From assembly GCA_002296055.1 (NCBI GenBank), contig DBHE01000245.1, positions 1 to 22,781 of the forward strand: a stretch of DNA of 22,781 nucleotides. Reading direction: 5' to 3'. This stretch comes from Pseudomonadaceae bacterium UBA836 (GTDB lineage: Bacteria; Pseudomonadota; Gammaproteobacteria; Pseudomonadales; Pseudomonadaceae). Shown piece after piece: positions 14,232-21,602 of the stretch (the stretch's first letter is position 1; each line of letters starts with the position of its first letter). The notes below the pieces were generated by a model. That model did no database searches. It was given only the letters and a program-made list of their open reading frames with translations, and was not told where the DNA came from. The position numbers and the translations under genes are program-made.

Positions 14232-14699
14232 ATGGTCATTCACCGCAAAAGCAACGCTGCCACTGTCACCCTGACGCCCCAGCATGAGCTGGATCGGGCG
14301 CTGGAATTGCTGCACTTCGGCTTCCGGGGCCTGACCGTTGAGGCAGATATTTATCTGGCTGATCTGGGCCTGTCGCGGGTACACCACCGCGTGCTCTATG
14401 TGATCGCGCGGGCCCAAAACATCACCGTGGGCCTGCTTGCCGATACGCTAGGCATCAGCAAGCAGGCGCTGCACCGACCACTAACCCAGTTGCAGGAGCA
14501 GGGGCTGGTTTTGCATGCCCGCGATCCGCAGCGCCATCGCTTCAAGCAACTGACGCTGACCGAGCGCGGTGTTGAAGTGGAGCACCAGGCATCCAGCCGT
14601 GAGCGTGAGGCGGTAGGCACCGCTCTTGATCAGGTCAGCGAGCAGGGCCGAGACGCCTGGTATGCGGTTATGCAGTCGCTGGCAGACCGGCTGTTGTAA
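14232..14699 (+). CDS. MarR family transcriptional regulator
   Basis: A 155-residue winged-helix DNA-binding protein. The dimerisation helix (about 15-45) is followed by the helix-turn-helix ITVGLLADTLGISKQALHRPLTQLQEQGLV (about 65-94) and the wing HARDPQRHRFKQLTLTERGVEV, whose D-x-R...LTLTERG pattern is diagnostic of MarR. Such proteins act as ligand- or stress-responsive repressors of nearby genes. ATG 14232 is preferred to the in-frame TTG 14220. It is convergent with the hotdog thioesterase gene (13 bases between stops) and could regulate that redox and detoxification group. This is inferred from position only. Confidence 0.88.
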   Translation: MVIHRKSNAATVTLTPQHELDRALELLHFGFRGLTVEADIYLADLGLSRVHHRVLYVIARAQNITVGLLADTLGISKQALHRPLTQLQEQGLVLHARDPQRHRFKQLTLTERGVEVEHQASSREREAVGTALDQVSEQGRDAWYAVMQSLADRLL

Positions 14700-14712
14700 C
14701 GGCTCTGGCGGC

Positions 14713-15153
14713 TCACTGGGCCTCGTTGGCTCGCACCATCAGCGTGGCGCTGGCACGGGCGTAGAGCTTGCCGTCGGCGTCGCGGATGTCGGCGTCGCAC
14801 ACTGCCAGCGAGCGGGTACGCTCCACCAGCCAGCCGCGGCTCTGGTAGGTTTGGCCAGGTTGCAGCGGGCGCAGATATTTCACGTTCAAATCGACGGTGG
14901 AATAGCTCGCCTCCAGCGACAGCGTGGTGAACAGCGCCAGGGCCGCCGCACCATCGAGACAGGTGGCGGCAAAGCCGCCGTGGACGGCGCCGGCCGGGTT
15001 CAGGTGGCGCTGGTCCGGAGTGGCCTCCAGCGTCACTTCGCCCTGTGCGGCGGACACCGCAATTAGTCCCATGGTCTCGCCAATGGGGGAGCCGCTGCTG
15101 CGCCGCGCGGCGAGGGCCTGCATGATTTCAAGTCCGGTAGTGGGTGCTGACAT
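14713..15153 (-). CDS. PaaI-like hotdog-fold thioesterase
   Basis: A 146-residue hotdog protein. The central helix motif HLNPAGAVHGGFAATCLDGAAALAL (about 49-73) is the PaaI/4HBT signature, with the N-P-x-G-x-x-HGG loop that holds the thioester carbonyl. LNVKYLRPLQPGQTYQSRGWLVERTRSLAVCDADIRDADGKLYARASATLMV gives the long beta-strands. It likely hydrolyses acyl-CoA thioesters of small or aromatic acids in the cytosol; the exact acyl group cannot be told. AGGA lies nine bases before ATG 15153. It is the last gene of the minus-strand group, 23 bases after the glutathione transferase gene. Confidence 0.88.
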   Translation of the reverse strand: MSAPTTGLEIMQALAARRSSGSPIGETMGLIAVSAAQGEVTLEATPDQRHLNPAGAVHGGFAATCLDGAAALALFTTLSLEASYSTVDLNVKYLRPLQPGQTYQSRGWLVERTRSLAVCDADIRDADGKLYARASATLMVRANEAQ

Positions 15154-15176
15154 CGCAATGATCCTTGCAGTTGAGG

Positions 15177-15779
15177 TTATTCGGGGATGCTGCTTCGCAT
15201 TGACGGGCGTGCGCCAAAGGCGGCCTGAAATGTCGCCAGGGCAGGGTGGGCGCTACGCCAATCCAGCTCCGGCAGGCGAAAGTCCAGGTAGCCCAGCGCA
15301 CAGGCAATGCTGATCTGGGCAGCGCTGAGGTGTTCCTGCTGTAGCGCAGGGCTGGCAGCCAGGGTCTGCAGGGCGGCGTCGATCTTGCGCTGCTGGCCGT
15401 CAATCCAGGCCGGCCACTGGTGTTGCTGGGGGCGCAGTGCCTGCTCATAACGCAGGCTCAGGGCGGCGTCCAGCAGGCCATCTGCCAGGGCAATGTCTGT
15501 CTGGTGTTGCCAGTGAGCCTGTCGCGGGTAGAGGCTGTCGTTACCGGCTACCTCGGCCAGGTAGGCGCAGATCACTCGGCTGTCGTACAGGGTTTGCCCG
15601 TCATCGGTGAACAAGACGGGGATTTTGCCAAGCGGATTGAGCTGGCTGACCTGCTGGTTGTGCTCTGTTGGCAGAACGGCGGTGCTGATCAGCTCCAGGT
15701 GTGGCAGCAGGTTCAGCTCGTGAGCGGTCACCCGTACTTTGCGAGCAAAGGGGGACGCTGGGGCGTAGAGCAGTTTCAT
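15177..15779 (-). CDS. glutathione S-transferase family protein
   Basis: A 200-residue protein starting MKLLYAPASPFARKVRV, the thioredoxin-like N-terminal domain (1-78). Its active-site Ser/Cys position is taken by Ser9 in ASPFARK. NPLGKIPVLFTDDGQTLYDSRVICAYL (about 47-73) has the cis-Pro and the glutathione-binding Asp-Ser pair. The all-helical C-terminal domain (about 88-195) includes SAAQISIACALGYLDFRLPEL, the typical D/E-rich helix six. It conjugates or reduces electrophiles using glutathione; substrate unknown. ATG 15779 overlaps the upstream dehydrogenase stop as ATGA, and GAGAG lies six bases upstream, so the two are translationally coupled. Confidence 0.91.
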   Translation of the reverse strand: MKLLYAPASPFARKVRVTAHELNLLPHLELISTAVLPTEHNQQVSQLNPLGKIPVLFTDDGQTLYDSRVICAYLAEVAGNDSLYPRQAHWQHQTDIALADGLLDAALSLRYEQALRPQQHQWPAWIDGQQRKIDAALQTLAASPALQQEHLSAAQISIACALGYLDFRLPELDWRSAHPALATFQAAFGARPSMRSSIPE

Positions 15780-16825
15780 GTATGTCTCTCGGTGGGCGCT
15801 ACGGTGGTGGTGATGCGCTCGCGGACCATGATGCATTTGGCCTGCGGGTCAATCAGCGCTTGCGGGGCGTCGTCACAGGTAATGATCTGCGGACACACCA
15901 CCAGCGGGTCGCACTGCTTGCTGTTGACCAGCTCCAGCACGGTGGGGATGTGGTGGCGCACGCTGCACACGCCTACTGACAGCGTGACGTTGCGCATGTA
16001 CAGGTCGAACAGGGGGATGCGCGGCGGCTCGAACATGATGCCGATGCAGGAGCAGTGCCCGCCCGGTGCCAGCCCTAGCAGGCCGCTGTTCAGTGCCTGC
16101 TCGTCGCGGGTCGCTGCAATCACGACATCGTAGCGTTCATCCAAAGCACTGCTGGCACCGATGTCGACATTGGCGCCACTCAGTTCGGCCAGCGCGCGCC
16201 GGTAGTCGTCCGAGTCCAGGTAGTCGACCTGCGCGGCACCGGCCACGCGCGCCATCTGAACTGCCAGAATCCCCAGGCTTTCTGTCCCGCCAACGACCAG
16301 CACGCGGGCGTCGGCGCGCTGTTGCAGCGGCGTGCTGGTCGCCACCCAGGCATCGGTGAGGTTGTCGCTGGCGCTGGCTACCGCGCGCGGGTCGGTGCCA
16401 GCCGGCAAGGGCACCAACATGGCGTCGGCAAAGGGTACATACACTTCCTCGGAGAACAGCCCGCCCCAATGTCCGCCGGCTGGTACGCCATAGGCAGCGT
16501 ATTTGGTGACCGCAGTACAGGCGCTGGACAGGCCCCGCAGGCAGGCGGCGCAGCGTCCACAGGCGATCTTCCAGGGCACAGACACCAGGTCGCCGCGCTG
16601 CACGCCGCTCACCTGCTCGCCAACCTGCAGAACCTCCGCAACGCATTCGTGACCGATGGCAAAAGGCGGCTTGAACGGCGTGCTGCAGGCGATCAAGCGA
16701 CGGTCCAGATCACAGCTTGCCGCCGCGATGGGACGTACCAGCGCACCCTCGGTCGAGCGCAGCGTGGGGCTGGGAGAGTCGATCCAGGCGAGCTCGCCGG
16801 GGCCTGTGACGATAAGTTCTTGCAT
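15776..16825 (-). CDS. zinc-dependent alcohol dehydrogenase family protein (MDR)
   Basis: A 349-residue medium-chain dehydrogenase. Catalytic zinc ligands are Cys38 in AASCDLD and His59-Glu60 in AIGHECVAEV. The structural zinc lobe has Cys89, Cys92, Cys95 and Cys103 in ACGRCAACLRGLSSAC. The nucleotide fold has VLVVGGTESLGILAVQMA (about 175-192), in which GGTESLG replaces the usual GxGxxG, and an acidic YLDSDD that suggests NAD preference. It oxidises or reduces an unknown alcohol/aldehyde pair. GGGAG lies upstream of ATG 16825. It follows the NTF2-like gene by 14 bases and overlaps the glutathione transferase gene. A thiol-linked aldehyde detoxification role is possible but unproven. Confidence 0.88.
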   Translation of the reverse strand: MQELIVTGPGELAWIDSPSPTLRSTEGALVRPIAAASCDLDRRLIACSTPFKPPFAIGHECVAEVLQVGEQVSGVQRGDLVSVPWKIACGRCAACLRGLSSACTAVTKYAAYGVPAGGHWGGLFSEEVYVPFADAMLVPLPAGTDPRAVASASDNLTDAWVATSTPLQQRADARVLVVGGTESLGILAVQMARVAGAAQVDYLDSDDYRRALAELSGANVDIGASSALDERYDVVIAATRDEQALNSGLLGLAPGGHCSCIGIMFEPPRIPLFDLYMRNVTLSVGVCSVRHHIPTVLELVNSKQCDPLVVCPQIITCDDAPQALIDPQAKCIMVRERITTTVAPTERHT

Positions 16826-16839
16826 GGGCTGGCTCCCTC

Positions 16840-17292
16840 TTAGAGACCGTAGAAGGCTTCGCCGTACTCAATCTGGCCGGCGTTGTTGAAGTCCATCAGC
16901 TCGCTGGCGCGGGTCGGTCCGCTGGCGGTTTGCGCCCGCCACCAGATGTTCAGACGGCAGATCTCGGGGTCCCAGGCAAAGGCATCGACTTGCAGCTCGG
17001 GTGCGCTGAGGCTGCCGTAGGCGCTGCGCCAGTAGCGGGTTATCGCTTCCTTGCCTTGCACTTCGGTCTGGCCGGTCAGGTGCTGGGCCAGTGGGCTGCG
17101 CATACGGGCATCGGGGCTCAGGTGCGCTACCACCGCATCGATGTCCAGGCGATTCCAATCGCGTGCCCACTGTTCAACAAAGTGTCCAGCCTGCGCGCGC
17201 TCGGCGAACGGCGGCTTGCAGTCAGCGGCTGCTTCGGCGCTACAGACGGCCAGAGCAGCCAGTAGCAGGGCAGAGTTGCGGCGCGTGATCAT
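16840..17292 (-). CDS. exported NTF2/SnoaL-like protein
   Basis: A protein of 150 residues from ATG 17292 (MITRRNSALLLAALAVCSAEA), with an N-terminal signal peptide cleaved near AEAAA, so probably periplasmic. The rest is an NTF2-like (SnoaL) cone fold: HFVEQWARDWNRLDIDAVVAHLSPDARMRSPLA, then a helix, then the strands FAWDPEICRLNIWWRAQT and ASELMDFNNAGQIEYGEAFYGL. Such domains bind small ligands or catalyse isomerisation. No catalytic residue can be named. ATG 17304 is an alternative, but its AAGG is too close. It heads the four-gene minus-strand group. Confidence 0.8.
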   Translation of the reverse strand: MITRRNSALLLAALAVCSAEAAADCKPPFAERAQAGHFVEQWARDWNRLDIDAVVAHLSPDARMRSPLAQHLTGQTEVQGKEAITRYWRSAYGSLSAPELQVDAFAWDPEICRLNIWWRAQTASGPTRASELMDFNNAGQIEYGEAFYGL

Positions 17293-17356
17293 GGCGAGGC
17301 TCATCCTTTTCTGGGGTATCGGGATGAGTGATGCTGACAGGCTGCGGATCTCAGGT

Positions 17357-17367
17357 CAACAATGTTG
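17357..17367. promoter_or_regulatory. palindrome in the divergent NTF2-like / small-gene promoter region
   Basis: CAACAATGTTG is a perfect 5+1+5 palindrome between two divergent genes, placed like an operator. No protein can be assigned to it. Confidence 0.3.
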
Positions 17368-17385
17368 TTATGAGACGGCGCAGCT

Positions 17386-17416
17386 TTTCATAAGCGAGCT
17401 GGAAGGCAGGTATACT
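17386..17416 (+). promoter_or_regulatory. possible sigma-70 promoter of the small antirepressor-like gene
   Basis: TATACT (17411-17416) matches five of six bases of the -10 consensus. A -35 is only loosely present (TCATAA at 17388 with 17-bp spacing). The start would be near 17423, leaving a leader of 10-26 bases, consistent with the absence of a clear ribosome binding site. Confidence 0.35.
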
Positions 17417-17448
17417 GGGCCGGTTTTTCTCAGATGCACGGCCACCCG

Positions 17449-17742
17449 ATGTCTATTCCGATGACCCCGATTGTTCATACCGGTGTTGATACCCTGAGCC
17501 TGCGGCAGCTCGACGTTCTCAACGCAGCGCCCAAAGGCACCACGTTCAAGGCGTTTCGCCGCTGCGAGTCGCAACTACGTGAGGGCGTAGATTATTTTTA
17601 CCTGCCGGCAGACGAGCACGCTGAGCTGATCGCGCGGCTTAAGGCGGCTCAGCAGGTTTATGCGACGACTGTTAATCTGCTGCTGCTGACGCGCGTCGGC
17701 TACGCCCGCCTGCAGCAGTTGTTAGCCGATGTAGCCGGCTAA
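17449..17742 (+). CDS. small protein, ORF6N/antirepressor-like, function unknown
   Basis: A protein of 97 residues from ATG 17449 (17434 and 17461 are in-frame alternatives; none has a good ribosome binding site). After a short leader the sequence TTFKAFRRCESQLREGVDYFYLPADEHAEL is followed by QQVYATTVNLLLLTRVGYARLQQLL. The order of basic helix, EGxDYFxL strand and TTVNLxLLTxxGYxxL hairpin resembles the DNA-binding domain of phage antirepressor-type proteins (ORF6N/KilA-N group). The partner domain of those proteins is absent, so it is a stand-alone domain. No phage genes flank it. Its stop overlaps the convergent LysE stop by three bases. Confidence 0.6.
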   Translation: MSIPMTPIVHTGVDTLSLRQLDVLNAAPKGTTFKAFRRCESQLREGVDYFYLPADEHAELIARLKAAQQVYATTVNLLLLTRVGYARLQQLLADVAG

Positions 17743-18326
17743 CCTAACAGGCCCAGCCAGCCGGAAGCGGCGAGCAGCGCCCCCATCAACTGATTGAAGC
17801 GGCGCAAGCGCATACCGCCGCGCAGCCACTGACTAGCACTAACGCCCAGCCAAGCCCAGATCAACATGCACGGCACGGCAATCAGGCCGAACACCAGCGC
17901 CAACAGCCATGCTGGTGCCTGGGCGCTGTGCATGAACACCCCGACTACTGCCAGGGCGACGGTCCAGGGTTTCGGATTGATGAGCTGCAAGGCGGCTACG
18001 CTCCAGCCGCTCAGAGGCCGCGCTGTGCTGCTATCTGCGCTCAGATCGACTGGCGCGGTTGCGATCTGCCAGCCCAGATAACTCAACCACAGCGCTCCTA
18101 GCCAGCCCAGTGCAGCGGCTGCCCCCGGCAGTTGCAGGACAGTGGTGCCTAACCCCAAGCCCACCGCCAAGACCAGCCCAGCTGAAGCCAGGCAGCCGCC
18201 AAGCACGACGGGCAAGCTCGCGTGCCAGCCAAAGCGAGCCCCAGTGCTCATGACCAGCAGGTTGGTGGGGCCTGGCGTGATGGAAGCAACCAAGGCAAAG
18301 AGCATAAATGGCACAAGTGGCAACAC
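17739..18326 (-). CDS. LysE/RhtB family amino-acid exporter
   Basis: A 195-residue inner-membrane protein with about six hydrophobic segments. The N-terminal motif ASITPGPTNLLVMSTGARFGWHASLPVVLG (about 14-43) is the LysE/RhtB signature; QLINPKPWTVALAVVGVF (about 113-130) is the second conserved site. It should export an amino acid or analogue. The start is GTG 18326, with GGAG seven bases upstream. It lies 47 bases after an AraC-type regulator gene on the same strand, a pairing often seen for exporters controlled by their neighbour. Confidence 0.9.
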   Translation of the reverse strand: MLPLVPFMLFALVASITPGPTNLLVMSTGARFGWHASLPVVLGGCLASAGLVLAVGLGLGTTVLQLPGAAAALGWLGALWLSYLGWQIATAPVDLSADSSTARPLSGWSVAALQLINPKPWTVALAVVGVFMHSAQAPAWLLALVFGLIAVPCMLIWAWLGVSASQWLRGGMRLRRFNQLMGALLAASGWLGLLG

Positions 18327-18373
18327 AGCAGTTCTCCGGTCGATAGGGATACCAGAGCAGTGTGCTGTGCGTT

Positions 18374-19216
18374 TCAGGGGCGGTCTGGAAGACCCGTGCA
18401 GCGCAAGCGGTAGTGAGCGGGCGTCAGGCCGTAAGCACGTTTGAACCAGCGGCCAAGATGGCTTTGATCGGCAAAACCTAGCGCTGCTGCGACCTCGGCC
18501 GGTGCGCAGCCGGCAGCAAGCTGACGTCGCGCCTGAGCCAGGCGCAGTTGCACCAGATAGGCATGCGGGGCCATGCCAAAGGCTGCCTTGAAGGCGCGGT
18601 TCAGGCGAAACCGGTCTACGCCGGTCACTGCTGTCAGCTCGTTCAGGCCCACGTCTTCGTGCAGATGCGCGTGCAGGTAATCTCGCGCACGCAGTGCCAC
18701 CTGCGGCATACGTGGGTTTGCCTGTGTCCGGCGGCGCCAGTGCAGCTGCGTGGTCAGTTGGCTGAGCAGATAGTCGAGCGCGGTCTGGCGCACGATGCGC
18801 AGCTCTTTTGAGTGCAGGGTCTGGAAGGTAGCGGCGATCGCGAAAATCAGCTCGGGTGACTGGCCAACCGTCATGCTCATGGCTGGTGCACAGTGCTCAG
18901 GGGCATCCGAGAACAGACCACGTAACTCGCGCTCAAGCCAGTGTGGATCAAGGTACAGCATGGAGTAAGTGAAGCCGTCAGCGGTCGGCGCCTCGCCGTC
19001 ATGGACCTCACCCGGCTCCAGCAAAATGACCTTGCCTGGCACGCTGTCATAGCGCTGGCGGCCGCAATGGAAGCGCTGTACCCCCTGTTCGGTAAAGCCA
19101 ACCAGGTAAGCGTCGTGCCAGTGCGGGTCATACGCATGCCCCTCAAAATGGGCACGAATCGTCTCAATGCCGGTATCGGCATCCTGCTTGAGATCGATCC
19201 AGTTGCTGCTGCTCAT
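18374..19216 (-). CDS. AraC family transcriptional regulator
   Basis: A 280-residue regulator. The N-terminal cupin-like domain (about 20-90) shows PHWHDAYLVGFTEQGVQRFHCGRQRY and GKVILLEPGEVHDGEA, with His/Glu residues typical of AraC ligand-binding domains. The C-terminal pair of helix-turn-helices (about 175-275) contains VGLNELTAVTGVDRFRLNRAFKAAFGMAPHAYLVQLRLAQAR and APAEVAAALGFADQSHLGRWFKRAYGLTPAHYR, the classical AraC signature. ATG 19216 is chosen; GTG 19222 is possible and no strong ribosome binding site is seen. It probably controls the adjacent LysE exporter gene (inference from position). Confidence 0.92.
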   Translation of the reverse strand: MSSSNWIDLKQDADTGIETIRAHFEGHAYDPHWHDAYLVGFTEQGVQRFHCGRQRYDSVPGKVILLEPGEVHDGEAPTADGFTYSMLYLDPHWLERELRGLFSDAPEHCAPAMSMTVGQSPELIFAIAATFQTLHSKELRIVRQTALDYLLSQLTTQLHWRRRTQANPRMPQVALRARDYLHAHLHEDVGLNELTAVTGVDRFRLNRAFKAAFGMAPHAYLVQLRLAQARRQLAAGCAPAEVAAALGFADQSHLGRWFKRAYGLTPAHYRLRCTGLPDRP

Positions 19217-19289
19217 GCGCACGGCTTCGGGTGACGGGTGTCAGGGCAGCATAACGCAGTGGTTGCGGGTGTCTGGAAGATTTGTGCAC

Positions 19290-19313
19290 GGCTGTCTGCG
19301 GGAGCAGACAGCC
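19290..19313 (-). terminator. hairpin just past the LOG gene
   Basis: GGCTGTCTGC (19290-19299) and GCAGACAGCC (19304-19313) form a perfect 10-bp stem with a GGGA loop, starting 9 bases after the LOG stop on the minus strand. No T run follows, so it may act with Rho or as an mRNA-stabilising end. Confidence 0.5.
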
Positions 19314-19322
19314 GCCTGCTCC

Positions 19323-19901
19323 TCAGCGCTCCCCGGTCTTGACCCACTTGGCAACGCTGGGTGGGGTGTAGGCTTTGACCTTGTTGAGCAGGGTGTCGAC
19401 GTGGTTATCGACAATCAGCATGTCGCGGTAGGGCTGGCGCATAAAGCCCTCGTTGACGGCATGGTCGAGGAAGGCGATCAGCTTGTCGTAGTAGCCGACG
19501 GCGTTGAACAGGGCGCAGGGTTTTTGGTGGTGACCAAGCTGGCCCCAGGTCCAGACTTCAAACAACTCTTCAAAGGTGCCGACGCCGCCGGGCAGGGCGA
19601 TAAAACCGTCAGACAGGTCGGCCATCTTTGCCTTGCGTTCGTGCATGGAGCCGACTTCGTGCAGGGTGGTCAGGCCTTCGTGTGCTAGCTCGCGCTCAAC
19701 CAGGTGACGCGGGATTATGCCAATCACTTCGCCACCGGCGGCCAGCGCTGCGTCAGCCACAGCGCCCATCAGGCCAACCTGGGCACCGCCATACACCAGC
19801 CCAATGCCGGCGTTGGCGAGCGCAGTGCCGAGTTGCTGGGCGGCGGCAAGATATTCGGGTTGATTGCCGGGGGCGGAACCACAGAAAACACACAGACGCA
19901 T
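19323..19901 (-). CDS. LOG family protein (TIGR00730, nucleotide 5'-monophosphate phosphoribohydrolase)
   Basis: A 192-residue Rossmann-like enzyme. The family motif PGGVGTFEELFE (104-115) with catalytic Glu, and MHERKAKM (86-93), are both present. YGGAQVGLMG (37-46) is the conserved glycine-rich segment. LOG proteins cleave the N-glycosidic bond of nucleoside 5'-monophosphates, releasing free base and ribose 5-phosphate; in plants this makes active cytokinin, and bacterial members act mainly on AMP-like substrates. ATG 19901 has AGGAG close upstream. It appears monocistronic. Confidence 0.93.
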   Translation of the reverse strand: MRLCVFCGSAPGNQPEYLAAAQQLGTALANAGIGLVYGGAQVGLMGAVADAALAAGGEVIGIIPRHLVERELAHEGLTTLHEVGSMHERKAKMADLSDGFIALPGGVGTFEELFEVWTWGQLGHHQKPCALFNAVGYYDKLIAFLDHAVNEGFMRQPYRDMLIVDNHVDTLLNKVKAYTPPSVAKWVKTGER

Positions 19902-20272
19902 GGACTCTCCTGATGAGCTGGGGGAGGGCTGCGCTTGGACCTATAAGCGCGGCGAAGGGGCTGTCGACTTTACATAGGCGAGCCTGATTTTGCCAGATTG
20001 GTGTGCAGCCCCCGCGGCCAGAGAAGCGCCTACCGCAAGCTCTGCCGTGATGTATATGGCGGACTGCGTGAGGCATCCAAGCTCTATTGGCGAGCACAAC
20101 GCGCAATACGAGAACAGATGGAAATTGTGCTACGGGCCGCGTGCGGGTTGATCTGATACTGCGTATTCTCGCTCCTTCGTGAGTCAAGCTGATGGCCTTT
20201 GGTAACGGTAGCCGCGTTGCTGGCTGATCCCGCTGGGGCACTTGAACGCAATGACAGAACAGGGGAGTTCGC
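19902..20272. other. intergenic region with a possible gene remnant
   Basis: No intact gene is seen. A plus-strand frame is open from 19947 to the TGA at 20154-20156 (69 codons) without an ATG near its beginning. Its end reads like real protein: KLCRDVYGGLREASKLYW, then RAQRAIREQMEIV. This could be the 3' end of a decayed gene, perhaps a transposase, but I cannot name it. The promoters of the LOG gene (left) and of the GFA gene (right) must also lie here. Confidence 0.35.
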
Positions 20273-20680
20273 ATGATTACCGGCAGTTGTCTGTGTGGGG
20301 GTATTCGTTTTGAAGTGGATGGACCGCTGGAGCCCATCCAAGTGTGTCATTGCGGCCAATGCCGGAAGGCGCAGGGCACCGCCTTTGCGACCAATATTCC
20401 GGTTGCCGAGTTTGCTTTTCGGTTGCTGCAAGGTGAGGAGTTACTTAAGCGCTATAGCTCGTCGCCCGGTAAGCAGCGTTGTTTTTGTGAGCGCTGTGGC
20501 TCACCGATCTACAGTTGCAATGAACGCACGCCGGGGGTGGTCCGGGTTCGCGCCGGGACGCTGGACGGTGATCTGGATACCCGGCTGCAGGCGCACTTTT
20601 TCACTGCCCACAAGGCAAACTGGTTTGAAATCGGTGACGGCCTGCCGTGCTACGCGGGGTTTGCGCCCAGCGCGCCGTGA
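20273..20680 (+). CDS. GFA family zinc protein (glutathione-dependent formaldehyde-activating enzyme-like)
   Basis: A 135-residue protein with the three zinc-binding signatures of the GFA/CENP-V fold. These are Cys6 and Cys8 in GSCLCGG, Cys25, Cys27 and Cys30 in VCHCGQCRK, and Cys72 and Cys75 in FCERCGSPIY. The fold binds two zinc ions. The founding member was proposed to join formaldehyde to glutathione, but most members have no proven activity. GGGGAG lies just before ATG 20273. The next gene on the same strand begins 122 bases later and probably has its own promoter. Confidence 0.92.
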   Translation: MITGSCLCGGIRFEVDGPLEPIQVCHCGQCRKAQGTAFATNIPVAEFAFRLLQGEELLKRYSSSPGKQRCFCERCGSPIYSCNERTPGVVRVRAGTLDGDLDTRLQAHFFTAHKANWFEIGDGLPCYAGFAPSAP

Positions 20681-20802
20681 CGGCGGGCTCAAACCACGCC
20701 GCTATGCCGGCGGGGCAAACTGTTGCACGCTACCTGTTCCGGTTGTTGTTGGTGTTGGGGCTGTATTATCTCGATCAGACGTTCTTCATCTGAGAGTAGC
20801 CC

Positions 20803-21435
20803 ATGTACCTGCCTGAGCACTTTGCCGAAAACAACAGCAGTGAGCTGCACGCCCTTATCGCCGCCAACCCACTGGGCGCCCTGGTTACCAATGGGCCCGA
20901 TGGGCTGGATGCCAATCACGTGCCCTTTGAGCTGCTGCCGGAGCAGGGGCCGCAGGGCACGCTGCAGGCACATTTGGCCCGCGCCAATCCGCTGGTTGGG
21001 CAGATCGTTGATGGCATGCCGGTGCTGGTGATCTTTCAGGGCGCGCAGGGTTATATCTCTCCCAACTGGTATCCGAGCAAGCATGAAGCCCACCGGCAGG
21101 GGCCCACCTGGAATTATCAGGTGGTACATGCCCATGGCCGCCTCCGGTTGCGCGACGACGAACGCTTTGTGCGTGGCCTGGTGGCGCGCCTGACCCGGGA
21201 ACACGAGCTTGCCAGCGGCCAGCAGCGCCCCTGGAAAATGACCGACTCAAGCCGCGAATACATCAGCCAGATGCTGGCAGCCATTGTCGGTATAGAGATC
21301 GAGATCGATAGGTTGGTGGGCAAGTCCAAACTGAGTCAGAACAAGACGCCAGAGGATGTTGCCGGTGCCGCCGACGGCTTGGCACGTGGCGGCCAGGCGG
21401 CGTTGGCCAAGGCCATGGGCGCCCACAAGGCCTGA
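20803..21435 (+). CDS. FMN-binding negative transcriptional regulator, PaiB family
   Basis: A 210-residue split-barrel flavoprotein. MYLPEHFAENNSSELHALIAANPLGALVTNGPDGLDANHVPF is the typical PaiB N-terminus. YISPNWYPSKHEAHRQGPTWNYQVVHAHGRL (about 84-114) is the family core, and KSKLSQNKTPEDVAG (about 175-190) is the diagnostic C-terminal motif. In Bacillus PaiB acts with an acetyltransferase in protease and sporulation control; in Pseudomonas-like bacteria the role is not defined and DNA binding is doubtful. GAGAG precedes ATG 20803. A TATTAT sequence at 20763-20768 may be its -10. Confidence 0.93.
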   Translation: MYLPEHFAENNSSELHALIAANPLGALVTNGPDGLDANHVPFELLPEQGPQGTLQAHLARANPLVGQIVDGMPVLVIFQGAQGYISPNWYPSKHEAHRQGPTWNYQVVHAHGRLRLRDDERFVRGLVARLTREHELASGQQRPWKMTDSSREYISQMLAAIVGIEIEIDRLVGKSKLSQNKTPEDVAGAADGLARGGQAALAKAMGAHKA

Positions 21436-21501
21436 CAGGTCAGCCCTGTATTTTGGTTCGTTATGTGGCATATCAGCCCTGAACTGGTGCGCCACACGCC
21501 C

Positions 21502-21514
21502 GCGCGGTCCGCGC
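21502..21514. repeat. 13-bp palindrome upstream of the NIT-domain chemoreceptor promoter
   Basis: GCGCGGTCCGCGC is a perfect 6+1+6 palindrome centred about 60 bp upstream of the predicted sigma-54 start. It could be an activator site or the end of the PaiB transcript; no T run follows it. Confidence 0.35.
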
Positions 21515-21541
21515 AGGCCGCGTAACTGCGTGGCAAAGTGA

Positions 21542-21557
21542 TGGCACCCTTCTTGCT
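21542..21557 (+). promoter_or_regulatory. sigma-54 (-24/-12) promoter of the NIT-domain chemoreceptor
   Basis: TGGCACCCTTCTTGCT matches TGGCAC-N5-TTGCW completely, with GG-N10-GC spacing. The predicted start is near 21568, 35 bases before ATG 21603. Confidence 0.8.
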
Positions 21558-21602
21558 GAGGCATCTGTCCAATCAGTCAGGTTTTTCTCAGGGTTTGTCA
21601 CC

